Below are positions 24,229-31,433 of a stretch of DNA of 41,727 nt, piece after piece (the first letter of the stretch is position 1; each line of letters starts with the position of its first letter). A program made the position numbers and the translations under genes. The notes under the pieces are model-generated. The model ran no database searches. It saw nothing but the letters and a program-made list of their open reading frames with translations, and was not told where the DNA came from. The DNA comes from Marinibacterium sp. (GTDB lineage: Bacteria > Pseudomonadota > Alphaproteobacteria > Rhodobacterales > Rhodobacteraceae): contig JAEPNQ010000028.1 of NCBI GenBank assembly GCA_017643305.1, positions 1 to 41,727 of the forward strand. The letters run 5' to 3'.

Positions 24229-25523
24229 CAGAAATTCACCAGGTAACGCTGGGTTTCCACTGGGGTCACCTGACTTGCGATAAATTCAAGCTCGCGCTCT
24301 GCCTGCTGGAGATAAATTTCATAGGCAAATTCGCCCATTACGCCCTTGAGCCACTCGGATCCGCGCGCCAGCGCAACCGCGCTGGCACCGTCCAGAGGGA
24401 TCGACGGCGCGTTTTCGTCCTCATACCCGTTGCCTTCGCACATTGGTCCGGGCTGGATACCCTGTTCGATCCCATCGAGCCCAGCCGCGATATCGGCGGC
24501 CAGCAGGTAATAGGGGTTGGCATCGGCGCTCGCATCGCGCTTTTCAGCCCGCACTGCGCTGTCTGACCCCTCGATGATGCGGATGCCCACCGTTCGGTCA
24601 TCAATGCCCCAGGACGCGTTAGTCGGGCAGAAGCTGTAAGGCTGGCGCCGGCGGAACCCGTTGGGCGTGGGCGAAGCACAGATCGCAATCTCCGCCATCC
24701 GCTTTTGCAGGCCACCAACGAACAGCTTGCCGGTGTCGTTCAGCTTGCCCCCGTCTGCGAATGCATTCTTGCCATCTTTCCAAAGCGAATAATGCGCGTG
24801 GAAGCCATTGCCGGATTCCTCGAAGAAAGGCTTGGCCATGAACGTGGCGCGGTAGCCACCCGCCTGGGCCAGCTGCTTCACAAGGCTGCGGAACATCACC
24901 ACCCGGTCGGCAGCCAGCAGCGCTTCGTCATAGCGAATGTTCACCTCGACCTGACCAGCGGCATATTCCGGGTTCGACTGTTCGATCGGAATGCCGCATT
25001 CGTTGATCTCGCGGCGAATGGGGCCCAGCACATGTTCCAACTCGGCCGCTCGGTCCAGTCCGTAGACGCCAATGCCCTGATCCTTTGGCAGGTTGGTTTC
25101 CGGATCGAGCAGATAGAATTCCAGCTCAGTCCCCACATTCACCTGAAAGCCCATGTCAGCCGCGCGTTCCAGCTGCCGGATCAGCGCCTGGCGCGGGTCG
25201 ATCGGAACGGGCTTGTGGTCCATTCCTTCGGCACGCGCGAAACATATTGCCACGCCTGGCTCCCACGGCATGGACACAGGTTTGGTGACCGGAAAGAGAT
25301 GCATATCCGGGTAGCCATTGCCGAAGTTGACATAAGGCGTGTCCCAGACATCGCAGGTCATATCGATGGCAAAGGTTGCAATCGACATGGCGTTGCCGTT
25401 CTTGCAGATGCTATCCCAATGGCTCGCCGGGAAGCGCTTGCCACGCATGATCCCGTTGGCATCGCCTAGCCCCATGGCCACGGTGTGCGTGCCCTCGGGC
25501 AACGAAAAATCTGTACCGGTCAT
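24228..25523 (-). CDS. Glutamine-synthetase-family amine ligase (PuuA-like gamma-glutamyl-amide synthetase)
   Basis: The 431-residue protein has the glutamine synthetase fold. It shows DANGIMRGKRFPASHW at the N-terminus, the metal/glutamate motif VGTELEFYLLD, QSNPEYAAGQVEVN, NGFHAHYSLW, PTNASWGIDDRTVGIRI and KRDASADANPYYLLAADIAAG. The RGKR start and overall shape resemble gamma-glutamylpolyamine synthetases (PuuA) more than housekeeping GlnA, and no adenylylation loop is obvious. The expected reaction is ATP-driven joining of glutamate to an amine. The start MTGTDFSLPEG at 25523 is preceded by AGGGAG; the longer frame runs through the operator region and is rejected. It is the first gene of the shell operon. 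Confidence 0.85.
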   Translation of the reverse strand: MTGTDFSLPEGTHTVAMGLGDANGIMRGKRFPASHWDSICKNGNAMSIATFAIDMTCDVWDTPYVNFGNGYPDMHLFPVTKPVSMPWEPGVAICFARAEGMDHKPVPIDPRQALIRQLERAADMGFQVNVGTELEFYLLDPETNLPKDQGIGVYGLDRAAELEHVLGPIRREINECGIPIEQSNPEYAAGQVEVNIRYDEALLAADRVVMFRSLVKQLAQAGGYRATFMAKPFFEESGNGFHAHYSLWKDGKNAFADGGKLNDTGKLFVGGLQKRMAEIAICASPTPNGFRRRQPYSFCPTNASWGIDDRTVGIRIIEGSDSAVRAEKRDASADANPYYLLAADIAAGLDGIEQGIQPGPMCEGNGYEDENAPSIPLDGASAVALARGSEWLKGVMGEFAYEIYLQQAERELEFIASQVTPVETQRYLVNF

Positions 25524-25565
25524 TGTAACTCCCTGTCGTTTTTCCGGTTCTTGCCAGCTGACCGT

Positions 25566-25596
25566 ATTCTGTATACAGTATTCAAAAATACAGTAT
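25566..25596. promoter_or_regulatory. GntR-type operator between ligase and oxidase genes
   Basis: The perfect 10-bp palindrome CTGTATACAG is at 25569-25578, inside a longer imperfect palindrome (25566-25581). The half-site ATACAGTAT occurs at 25573-25581 and again at 25588-25596. The same 10-mer stands before glxB, with a two-mismatch form before the GntR gene at 31434. It lies in the divergent promoter region of the shell operon and the flavoprotein gene. Confidence 0.7.
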
Positions 25597-25729
25597 CCGG
25601 CAAGAGGGTTTCTGATATTGCGTATCATGTCCGCTTCGTGTGAATTCTCAACAAAAACCGAAGCCCCCTGCTTGGCTGCACGGGTCCCGGCCCGGGCGGT
25701 GGCCGCCTTGAACCCTGGACGCTGACACA

Positions 25730-26872
25730 ATGCCGAGATCGAACATCATCGTTGTGGGCGGCGGAATTGCCGGATCGATGACAGCGCTTCATCTGCAGCG
25801 GCGGGGCGAACAGGTCACCCTGATCGACCGTTGGGAACCGGGCCACCCTCGCGCCGCATCCTCCGATTACAACCGCGTGATCCGGGCCATTTCTGGCCGG
25901 GATGAATTTTATACCCGCTGGGCCCGCGAAAGCCGCGCCCGTTGGCTGGAACTGATGGCCGAGACCGGTCAAAACCTGATGTATGAATGCGGTGCGTTGA
26001 TTCTGGCAACGGCCGGCCATTGCGACTGGGAAGACGCCACATCGGAAACCTTCGACAAGGTCGGTGTCCCCTATTACCGGTTCTCGCAGGATGAAATCCG
26101 CGCGCGGTTCCCGCAGTTCAAGGTCGATGAGATTTCCTACGCCCTGTTCGAACCAGAGGCCGGGCTGCTGATGGCGCATCGATGCGTGATCACCACGGTC
26201 GATCTGTTCAAGAAAGAAGGTGGTATCGTCAAACGCGGCACCGTCACAACTGATGCCAATGAACGCCCCATGCTCGACGGCCACGCGCTGGAGGCAGACA
26301 CCATCGTAATCGCCACTGGCGCCTGGATGGCTGAGATGTTCCCGCGCACGATCAAACCAATCAGCGCGATTATGGGCATCAATGTGCTCTATACCTCAAC
26401 GCCCGACGGATCCGACGCCTTCGACATGGAAAATATGCCCTGCTGGATTGACCATGGGCAGGGTAGCTTTGGCATCCCCTCCTCCGAAGGCAGCGGGGTC
26501 AAGGCGGCAGTGGTGATCCCCAACACACCCATCGACATCAACAATGATGAACGGCTGATCGAACGGCAGTCGCTGAACAAAACACGGCAATACATCCATC
26601 ACCGCCTGCCGGGTCTGGAAGGTCAGCGCGTGGTGGATTCCAAGTTCAACCAGGTGATCCTGACCCCCGACACGCATTTTGTCTTGGACTGGCATCCGGA
26701 ACATTCAAATGTTCTGCTTGCAGGCGGCTGTTCCGGCCACCTGTTCAAACACGGGCCCGCGTTTGGCGATTTTGCAGCAGGCGTGGCCGTGCGCGACTAT
26801 GGTACCGCCGATCGGTTCAAGATCGCAAACCGTCGGAAGCTTTCCCCAAAGGAAAGCCCCAGCGGCCGCTGA
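25730..26872 (+). CDS. FAD-dependent amine oxidase of the sarcosine/N-methyltryptophan oxidase (DAO) family
   Basis: The 380-residue flavoprotein starts NIIVVGGGIAGSMTALHLQR (dinucleotide loop). ADTIVIATGAWM, LTPDTHFVLDWHPEHSNVLL and AGGCSGHLFKHGPAFGDFAA match monomeric sarcosine oxidase and relatives, which oxidise secondary amines and release an aldehyde, amine and peroxide. The cysteine that binds FAD covalently in sarcosine oxidase (five residues before TPD) is replaced by Asn307, so FAD is probably non-covalent. It is read away from the shell operon under a shared operator. It could oxidise an N-alkylglutamate (giving glutamate and aldehyde) or a gamma-glutamyl amine as PuuB does; the sequence does not decide. 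The ribosome site is weak. Confidence 0.85.
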   Translation: MPRSNIIVVGGGIAGSMTALHLQRRGEQVTLIDRWEPGHPRAASSDYNRVIRAISGRDEFYTRWARESRARWLELMAETGQNLMYECGALILATAGHCDWEDATSETFDKVGVPYYRFSQDEIRARFPQFKVDEISYALFEPEAGLLMAHRCVITTVDLFKKEGGIVKRGTVTTDANERPMLDGHALEADTIVIATGAWMAEMFPRTIKPISAIMGINVLYTSTPDGSDAFDMENMPCWIDHGQGSFGIPSSEGSGVKAAVVIPNTPIDINNDERLIERQSLNKTRQYIHHRLPGLEGQRVVDSKFNQVILTPDTHFVLDWHPEHSNVLLAGGCSGHLFKHGPAFGDFAAGVAVRDYGTADRFKIANRRKLSPKESPSGR

Positions 26873-26950
26873 AACCTGCGATCAGGTTACCAAACGCTGG
26901 GTACTACTGGCCAACCGCAGCTTGTCTGCTGCAAAGGTTGCCAATCCACA

Positions 26951-27640
26951 TCAGGCTCCACCCGCATGGGCACGAAAGAACGCCACGGCCTCAGTGGCAT
27001 AGAGATCACGGGACACCTGCCCGTCAATTGTCGCCCGCGCTTGGGCAATCTGATCGGGTTCCATCAACTCATGCCCGAACATGTCCAGCAGATCTTCGGC
27101 AAACTGCGCGTTGTATTCCGGATGAAACTGCACTGACAGCGCCGGAAAATCATAAGCCAACCCCGCCGCCGGACAATAGGGCGCTGCGGCCGTCACTCGC
27201 GCACCGGGCGGCACCTGCGTGACCTGATCCTGATGCGCCACATAGGCGAGCACCTGCGCCCCATCCATCTCAAAGAGGCGCGCCCCGGCGGCAAAAGGAT
27301 GACCCGCTTTTTCCGCTTTTCCGCCGAACACGTCTGCCATCAGCTGATGGCCGAAACAAATGCCAAAAATCGCCGTACCATGGTCGCGATGCGCCAGCAG
27401 GTTCTCCCGCAACGGCTGCATCCAGGAGGTTTCGTCGTAGACACCCTTTTCTGACCCGGAAATAATGATGCCATCAACCGTCCCGGGCGCCGGCGGCGTC
27501 ACATCCACCGCCACATGCACAGACACGAATTCCGCCTCTGGCAGATGCGGCGCAATCCAGCGCACCACGTGGTCCCCCGTAGGCCCGTATTTCTCGCTCA
27601 GCGCATCACCTGCAACGCAATCATACACTGCAATCCGCAT
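26951..27640 (-). CDS. Class I glutamine amidotransferase-like hydrolase
   Basis: The 229-residue protein has the class I triad: Cys95 in GICFGHQLM, and His173 and Glu175 in VQFHPEYN. The start MRIAVYDCVAGDALSEKYG at 27640 was chosen because the longer upstream frame runs through a terminator hairpin. It resembles the stand-alone GMP-synthase-like amidotransferases of unknown substrate. Here it may remove glutamate from a gamma-glutamyl compound, as PuuD does in the putrescine pathway (inference from neighbours). It lies downstream of glxD in the same direction and ends about 80 bases from the convergent oxidase gene. Confidence 0.82.
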   Translation of the reverse strand: MRIAVYDCVAGDALSEKYGPTGDHVVRWIAPHLPEAEFVSVHVAVDVTPPAPGTVDGIIISGSEKGVYDETSWMQPLRENLLAHRDHGTAIFGICFGHQLMADVFGGKAEKAGHPFAAGARLFEMDGAQVLAYVAHQDQVTQVPPGARVTAAAPYCPAAGLAYDFPALSVQFHPEYNAQFAEDLLDMFGHELMEPDQIAQARATIDGQVSRDLYATEAVAFFRAHAGGA

Positions 27641-27664
27641 TTCTGCCCCCCATTCTAAAACCAA

Positions 27665-27694
27665 GAAGAAGGGGCGCAAGACCGCCCCTTCTTC
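27665..27694 (-). terminator. Strong hairpin between glxD and the amidotransferase gene
   Basis: A perfect 12-bp stem GAAGAAGGGGCG/CGCCCCTTCTTC (27665-27676/27683-27694) has a 6-base loop. On the minus strand it is followed by TTGGTTTTAG, a loose T-rich tail. It probably terminates or attenuates the glxBCD transcript, so the amidotransferase would be expressed at a lower level. Confidence 0.7.
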
Positions 27695-27737
27695 GTGGTT
27701 AAATACGCACAATCCGACGCCTCGTCCGGCGCTCCGT

Positions 27738-29168
27738 TCACCAGTCGTACGCCCGATCGATCCCAGCCATCTTGACACCGGTAAAGGCGGAAGCTTCGAA
27801 GCTCAAGGCGCGCAGGTCTTCGACCTCCAGATTGTGCACGCTGGACTTGCCGCAAGCCTTGGCCAGCGCAGTGATTTCCATGGTCATCGCCGTCAGGTAC
27901 CGCGCCACGCGTTCCGCCCCTGCATGCGGGTCCATGCGTGCCTCCAGCTCCGGATCCTGCGTGGCCACACCGACGGGGCACAGCCCCGTATGGCAATGGT
28001 GGCACGCCCCGGGCGAAGTGCCCAGCTTAGCGTAATCTTCAAGGTAGCGGGGAGAGTTACAGCCCATCGCGATCATGGCCGAGTTGCCAATCATCACCGC
28101 ATCAGCCCCCAATGCCAGACACTTGGCTGCGTCCACACCCGATCGGATGCCACCGGCCGCCACCAGGCTGACCTTGCCGCTCATACCGCATTCATCCAGC
28201 GCTTCACGCGCCGCGCGGATCGCGCTCATTGTCGGAATACCAGTGTGGTTCAGCAACAGTTCAGGGCTGGCACCGGTGCCGCCTTCGGCGCCATCCACCA
28301 CAACGATGTCCGCCCCCGCCTTGGCCGCGATCGCCACGTCATAGCGCGGCCGGGTTGCTCCCATCTTCAGTGAGATGGGCACCTGATAGTTCGTAGCGAT
28401 CCGCAGTTCTTCAATCTTCACCGCCAGGTCATCCGCACCTAGGAAATCCGGATGCCGGATCGTGGAGCGCTGGTCCACACCAACCGGCAACGTGCGCATG
28501 TTCGAGACACGTTCGGAGACTTTCATGCCCAGCAAAAGACCGCCCGTGCCTGGCTTTGCGCCCTGCCCCACCACGATCTCCAGACCATCCGCCCGGCGAA
28601 GATGATCCAGATCGATCCGGTAGCGTGCAGGCGACATCTGGTAGATCAGCTGGCTCGAAGCGTCACGCTCTTCTTCCAGCATCCCGCCCTCGCCGGTACA
28701 GGTCATCGTGCCCACACGGCTGGCGCCATAGCCCAGCGATGCCTTGGCATTCGCACTGAGCGCGCCAAAGGACATCGACGCGATATAGATAGGGATCTTC
28801 AGCTCCAGTGGCTTGGCCACCACGTCCGGGCCACGCCCACCGCCCAGAACGGTCGTGGTGTCACAGCTTTCCCGGTACCCTTCCAGCGGCAGCCGCGTCA
28901 TGGTCGCAGGCACAAAGGTCAGGTCATCAAAGGTGGGCAGACGTTTGTTGAACGTGTTGTATCCCCGCACTTGGTAGCGGCCCAGCTGGGCAAGCGCATG
29001 CACTTCTGAAATCGCTTCCGGCGTCCAGCGGGTGGAGCCACCTTCATCGTATGAGGACGGCACCCCGGCTGGACGGCCTTCAACCGCACCTGCATCCTGA
29101 AACCTGATTTCTTCCTCCGGCGGCAGCTCGAAGGGATAGGTATAGCCCTGGGCCGTTTCGTCAGCCAT
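27738..29168 (-). CDS. glxD: FMN-binding glutamate-synthase-like subunit (GlxD/MgsC family)
   Basis: The 476-residue protein corresponds to the FMN synthase domain of glutamate synthase. It carries IYIASMSFGALSANAKASLG, then GEGGMLEEER, PISLKMGATRPRYDVAIAAK, DIVVVDGAEGGTGASPELL, an ALGADAVMIGNS phosphate loop, and the iron-sulfur cysteines in CHHCHTGLCPVGVATQDPEL. With GlxC and GlxB it forms a split enzyme. In methylamine users the same trio (MgsABC) makes N-methylglutamate; in rhizobia it is glxBCD near a glutamine synthetase. The substrate here is unknown, but a role in moving an amine onto or off glutamate is likely. GGAGAGAG precedes the start. Confidence 0.88.
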   Translation of the reverse strand: MADETAQGYTYPFELPPEEEIRFQDAGAVEGRPAGVPSSYDEGGSTRWTPEAISEVHALAQLGRYQVRGYNTFNKRLPTFDDLTFVPATMTRLPLEGYRESCDTTTVLGGGRGPDVVAKPLELKIPIYIASMSFGALSANAKASLGYGASRVGTMTCTGEGGMLEEERDASSQLIYQMSPARYRIDLDHLRRADGLEIVVGQGAKPGTGGLLLGMKVSERVSNMRTLPVGVDQRSTIRHPDFLGADDLAVKIEELRIATNYQVPISLKMGATRPRYDVAIAAKAGADIVVVDGAEGGTGASPELLLNHTGIPTMSAIRAAREALDECGMSGKVSLVAAGGIRSGVDAAKCLALGADAVMIGNSAMIAMGCNSPRYLEDYAKLGTSPGACHHCHTGLCPVGVATQDPELEARMDPHAGAERVARYLTAMTMEITALAKACGKSSVHNLEVEDLRALSFEASAFTGVKMAGIDRAYDW

Positions 29169-29198
29169 CGTACTCTCTCCGTCTCGCGGGGCGGTAAG

Positions 29199-29252
29199 TG
29201 GGTTTCACCCATTCTCCACTGACCCGGTTGCGTGTGCGGTGGGTGAAACCCA
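29199..29252 (-). repeat. Nested inverted repeat between glxC and glxD
   Basis: TGGGTTTCACCCA (29199-29211) and TGGGTGAAACCCA (29240-29252) are exact reverse complements, 28 bases apart. Each arm is also a small hairpin by itself (TGGGT-3 bases-ACCCA). The element can thus fold as two short hairpins or one long stem. It lies in the 95-base gap just before the glxD ribosome site. It may tune glxD expression or be a dispersed genomic palindrome. Confidence 0.65.
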
Positions 29253-29263
29253 TCGCTTGTCCT

Positions 29264-29956
29264 TCAGATCATCAGCCAGGCGCTGGCATCACGGCTTTCG
29301 AAATACCAAAGCCGTTCGCCAGACACCATTTTGCGCCAATTGCGGGAACTGTCGACCAGCCCCAGCGGTGCAAGGATTTCGTCGACCTCAGCCACCTCTT
29401 CCGCCGTCGGTTCCTTGATCTGAACGTCGACGCCATAGCTGTCCACGTCACCCGCGACCCAAACCTCCGCCGCCCAGAGCGCATCGGCACAGCTTTCACC
29501 CGCACCGCCCAAGGCGATAATCCTGCCGGAATGCGCCATGAAGCCCGACTGGTAGCCTATCTTGCCTTCTACCACGATATTGCCCGCTTTCATCGCCACG
29601 CCGCAACGCGGACCGGCATCGCCCTTGACATGGATGGTGCCGCCCATCATCGCAGCGCCACAGGACATACCTGCATAGCCGCCAATCGTAATGTGGCCGT
29701 CGGACATGCCTTCGCCCACGGCCCAACCCGCATTGCGTTCAACCTCCACCCGCGCGCCGGTGTTGAGGCCTCCGCAATAGTAGCCAACAGAGCCCTCGAA
29801 ATAGAGATCGGCCCCAGGCGGCAGCCCGACGCCCAGATTGTGCCGGCTCAGCGTATTGACCACGCGGATCTTGTCACCGCGCTTGCAGGCTTCCTGGATT
29901 TCCTCGTTGACCTCGCGGATATGCCGCTGGCCCACATCGACCACGTATTCGCTCAT
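29264..29956 (-). CDS. glxC: GXGXG-motif glutamate-synthase-like subunit (GlxC/MgsB family)
   Basis: The 230-residue beta-helix protein matches the C-terminal GXGXG domain of glutamate synthase. Repeated glycine-rich turns are seen in GSVGYYCGGLNTGARVEVE, then GHITIGGYAGMSCGAAMMGG, GDAGPRCGVAMKAGNIVVEG and GKIGYQSGFMAHSGRIIALG. It is structural and lines the ammonia channel between the amidotransferase and FMN subunits. Its ATG overlaps the glxB stop by four bases (ATGA), so the subunits are coupled. The C-terminal 60 residues are less conserved. Confidence 0.9.
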   Translation of the reverse strand: MSEYVVDVGQRHIREVNEEIQEACKRGDKIRVVNTLSRHNLGVGLPPGADLYFEGSVGYYCGGLNTGARVEVERNAGWAVGEGMSDGHITIGGYAGMSCGAAMMGGTIHVKGDAGPRCGVAMKAGNIVVEGKIGYQSGFMAHSGRIIALGGAGESCADALWAAEVWVAGDVDSYGVDVQIKEPTAEEVAEVDEILAPLGLVDSSRNWRKMVSGERLWYFESRDASAWLMI

Positions 29957-30897
29957 GCCGCCATCGCCAGGTTTCCGACGCCCCAGATGCCCGTTAGGCT
30001 GGGTCCGTCATAGTTGATCACGTCACTTTCCTCGGCAAACACACGCCGCACCGCCTGTTCCTCGGTCGCCATGGCCAGATCGCCACCATGGTCGATCACG
30101 ACCAGCGGCTTCATGGCAAAGCGGTCCTTGGCAAAGCCGATACCGTCCGTGTTGGCGATCATGAAGGTGAAGACGCCATCAATCGAGGTGATCGACTTCT
30201 TCAGTGCCTGCTCCATGGTCAGCCCATCTTTCATCTGGTCGCTGACCCAGACCGCGATCAGTTCACTGTCATTGCCGGTAAGGAAACGGTAACCGCGCCG
30301 CTCCAGCTTCTCGCGCCAGGTAAAATAGTCGGTGATCTGGCCATTATGCACGATGGCCACGTCGGAGAACGGCCGCGCCCAGAACGGGTGGGAGGCGTTA
30401 GGCAGGACGCTCGACTCAGTAGCCAGCCGTGCATGACCCAGCCCGTGGGTGCCCTCCATGTCGCGCACGCCATGCTTATCGGCGACCGCAATGGCCCCGC
30501 CCACATCCTTGATGATTTCCAGCGACCGTCCACAGGACTGGATTTCAATCCGGTCCGTCAGTGTATCCGCATCCGCCACCCAGGCCTTCAGATCGCGCGG
30601 ATCGCTGATTTCCATGCGGAAACAGAAATGCGCAGCGCTATCGGTCAGAAGCTGCGGATCACCCAGCAGATCGGCGCCATGGTCGCGGATCACGTTGACC
30701 AGATCAGCGACATCGGCATCCATCTTTGCCTTGTCAAAGCCCATCCCACGCAGGACATAGCCCGTGTCGCGCGGAGTACCGTATATCGCAAATCCGGTGC
30801 TGTCCGCGCCGCGATGTTCCTGAGCATCCATAAGTTCGACCAGATCACGCCCGACCTTACCCGGCGCATTGAGAATCCGTCCCGCGATTCCACACAT
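29953..30897 (-). CDS. glxB: Class II glutamine amidotransferase subunit (GlxB/MgsA family)
   Basis: The 314-residue protein starts MCGIAGRILNAPG, with Cys2 as the N-terminal nucleophile after Met removal. It shows QEHRGADSTGFAIYG and GLGHARLATESSVLPNASHP then FWARPFSDVAIVHNGQITDY, the standard class II amidotransferase blocks. A later region contains ITSIDGVFTFMIANTDGIGF. It probably releases ammonia, or handles a gamma-glutamyl amide, for transfer through GlxC to GlxD. It is the first gene of the glxBCD operon. The operator CTGTATACAG lies about 30 bases upstream of the start. Confidence 0.9.
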   Translation of the reverse strand: MCGIAGRILNAPGKVGRDLVELMDAQEHRGADSTGFAIYGTPRDTGYVLRGMGFDKAKMDADVADLVNVIRDHGADLLGDPQLLTDSAAHFCFRMEISDPRDLKAWVADADTLTDRIEIQSCGRSLEIIKDVGGAIAVADKHGVRDMEGTHGLGHARLATESSVLPNASHPFWARPFSDVAIVHNGQITDYFTWREKLERRGYRFLTGNDSELIAVWVSDQMKDGLTMEQALKKSITSIDGVFTFMIANTDGIGFAKDRFAMKPLVVIDHGGDLAMATEEQAVRRVFAEESDVINYDGPSLTGIWGVGNLAMAA

Positions 30898-30922
30898 GTC
30901 ACACCTCCTGCTTTCGTGTACC

Positions 30923-30937
30923 GTATACTGTATACAG
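30923..30937. promoter_or_regulatory. GntR-type operator before glxB
   Basis: GTATACTGTATACAG contains the perfect palindrome CTGTATACAG (30928-30937), the same 10-mer as at 25569-25578. It lies 26 bases before the glxB ATG, a position suited to repression near the transcription start. Confidence 0.72.
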
Positions 30938-31400
30938 AAAGGCGCAAGCGAATTTTTCGGGCCATTTCTCCCGGGTCTGAAACCGCAAACCTACAAAACT
31001 TCCGGGCCTCTTCCGCTGAAATAAACCAGACCGGTAAAACGGCGAGGGGTAAATATAAAACGGTCCGTCTCAGGCGCGCATCAACAACGTTGCGCGGGCA
31101 TGTCGCGCAAAAGTCGCATCGGTCTAAAGGCACACCGAACATCTTTAATATCAAGCAGGAATACTGATGTACGCCAGCGGACTGGACTGGGCCATCGTAT
31201 GTCCCTTTGCCTTTGTCGAAGGCAAAGCGCGAAAGAGGACGCGGAAAATCGTACGCGCCGACATTGTCAAATTCCTGACGCGGAAGTTGGATGAGACTGG
31301 TTGTAAGCGGAAGGCGGCTGGCATTTCCCACTGATCGGTCTGCAGGACCTGCCCCGCGCAGCCCCCCGACCCCGCGCTTGCCTTTGGTTTTCTGGATTCG

Positions 31401-31417
31401 GTATACTGGATGCAGAA
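31401..31417. promoter_or_regulatory. Operator-like site before the GntR gene (autoregulation)
   Basis: GTATACTGGATGCAGAA matches the glxB site (GTATACTGTATACAGAA, 30923-30939) at 15 of 17 positions. It lies 17 bases before the GTG start at 31434 and would place the regulator gene and the M20 gene in the same circuit. Confidence 0.6.
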
Positions 31418-31433
31418 GCACAGAGGATCCCAC

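Larger units (their letters stand above)
30898..31433. other. Non-coding divergent region of 536 bases between glxB and the GntR gene
   Basis: It holds two operator-like sites, listed separately, at its two ends. It also has a perfect 9-bp stem with a 5-base loop (CTTTGCCTT/AAGGCAAAG, 31205-31213/31219-31227). No convincing gene is seen: a long minus-strand frame through it is the shadow of the two flanking genes. The length exceeds a simple divergent promoter. Confidence 0.5.

Noticed and set aside
24228-25523. Housekeeping glutamine synthetase GlnA for the ligase gene
   Set aside because: No glnB/glnK partner, only 431 residues, a PuuA-like N-terminus, and coupling to a shell gene.
24228-25730. 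Longer start for the ligase (500 residues)
   Set aside because: The added N-terminus would be translated through the operator palindromes, has no family similarity, and a ribosome site precedes the ATG at 25523.
26873-26888. Hairpin AACCTG/CAGGTT as a terminator of the oxidase gene
   Set aside because: Only 6 bp with no T-run; not reported as a feature.
27641-27778. Longer start for the class I amidotransferase
   Set aside because: The extension runs through the terminator hairpin and into glxD; the family begins at MRIAVYDC.
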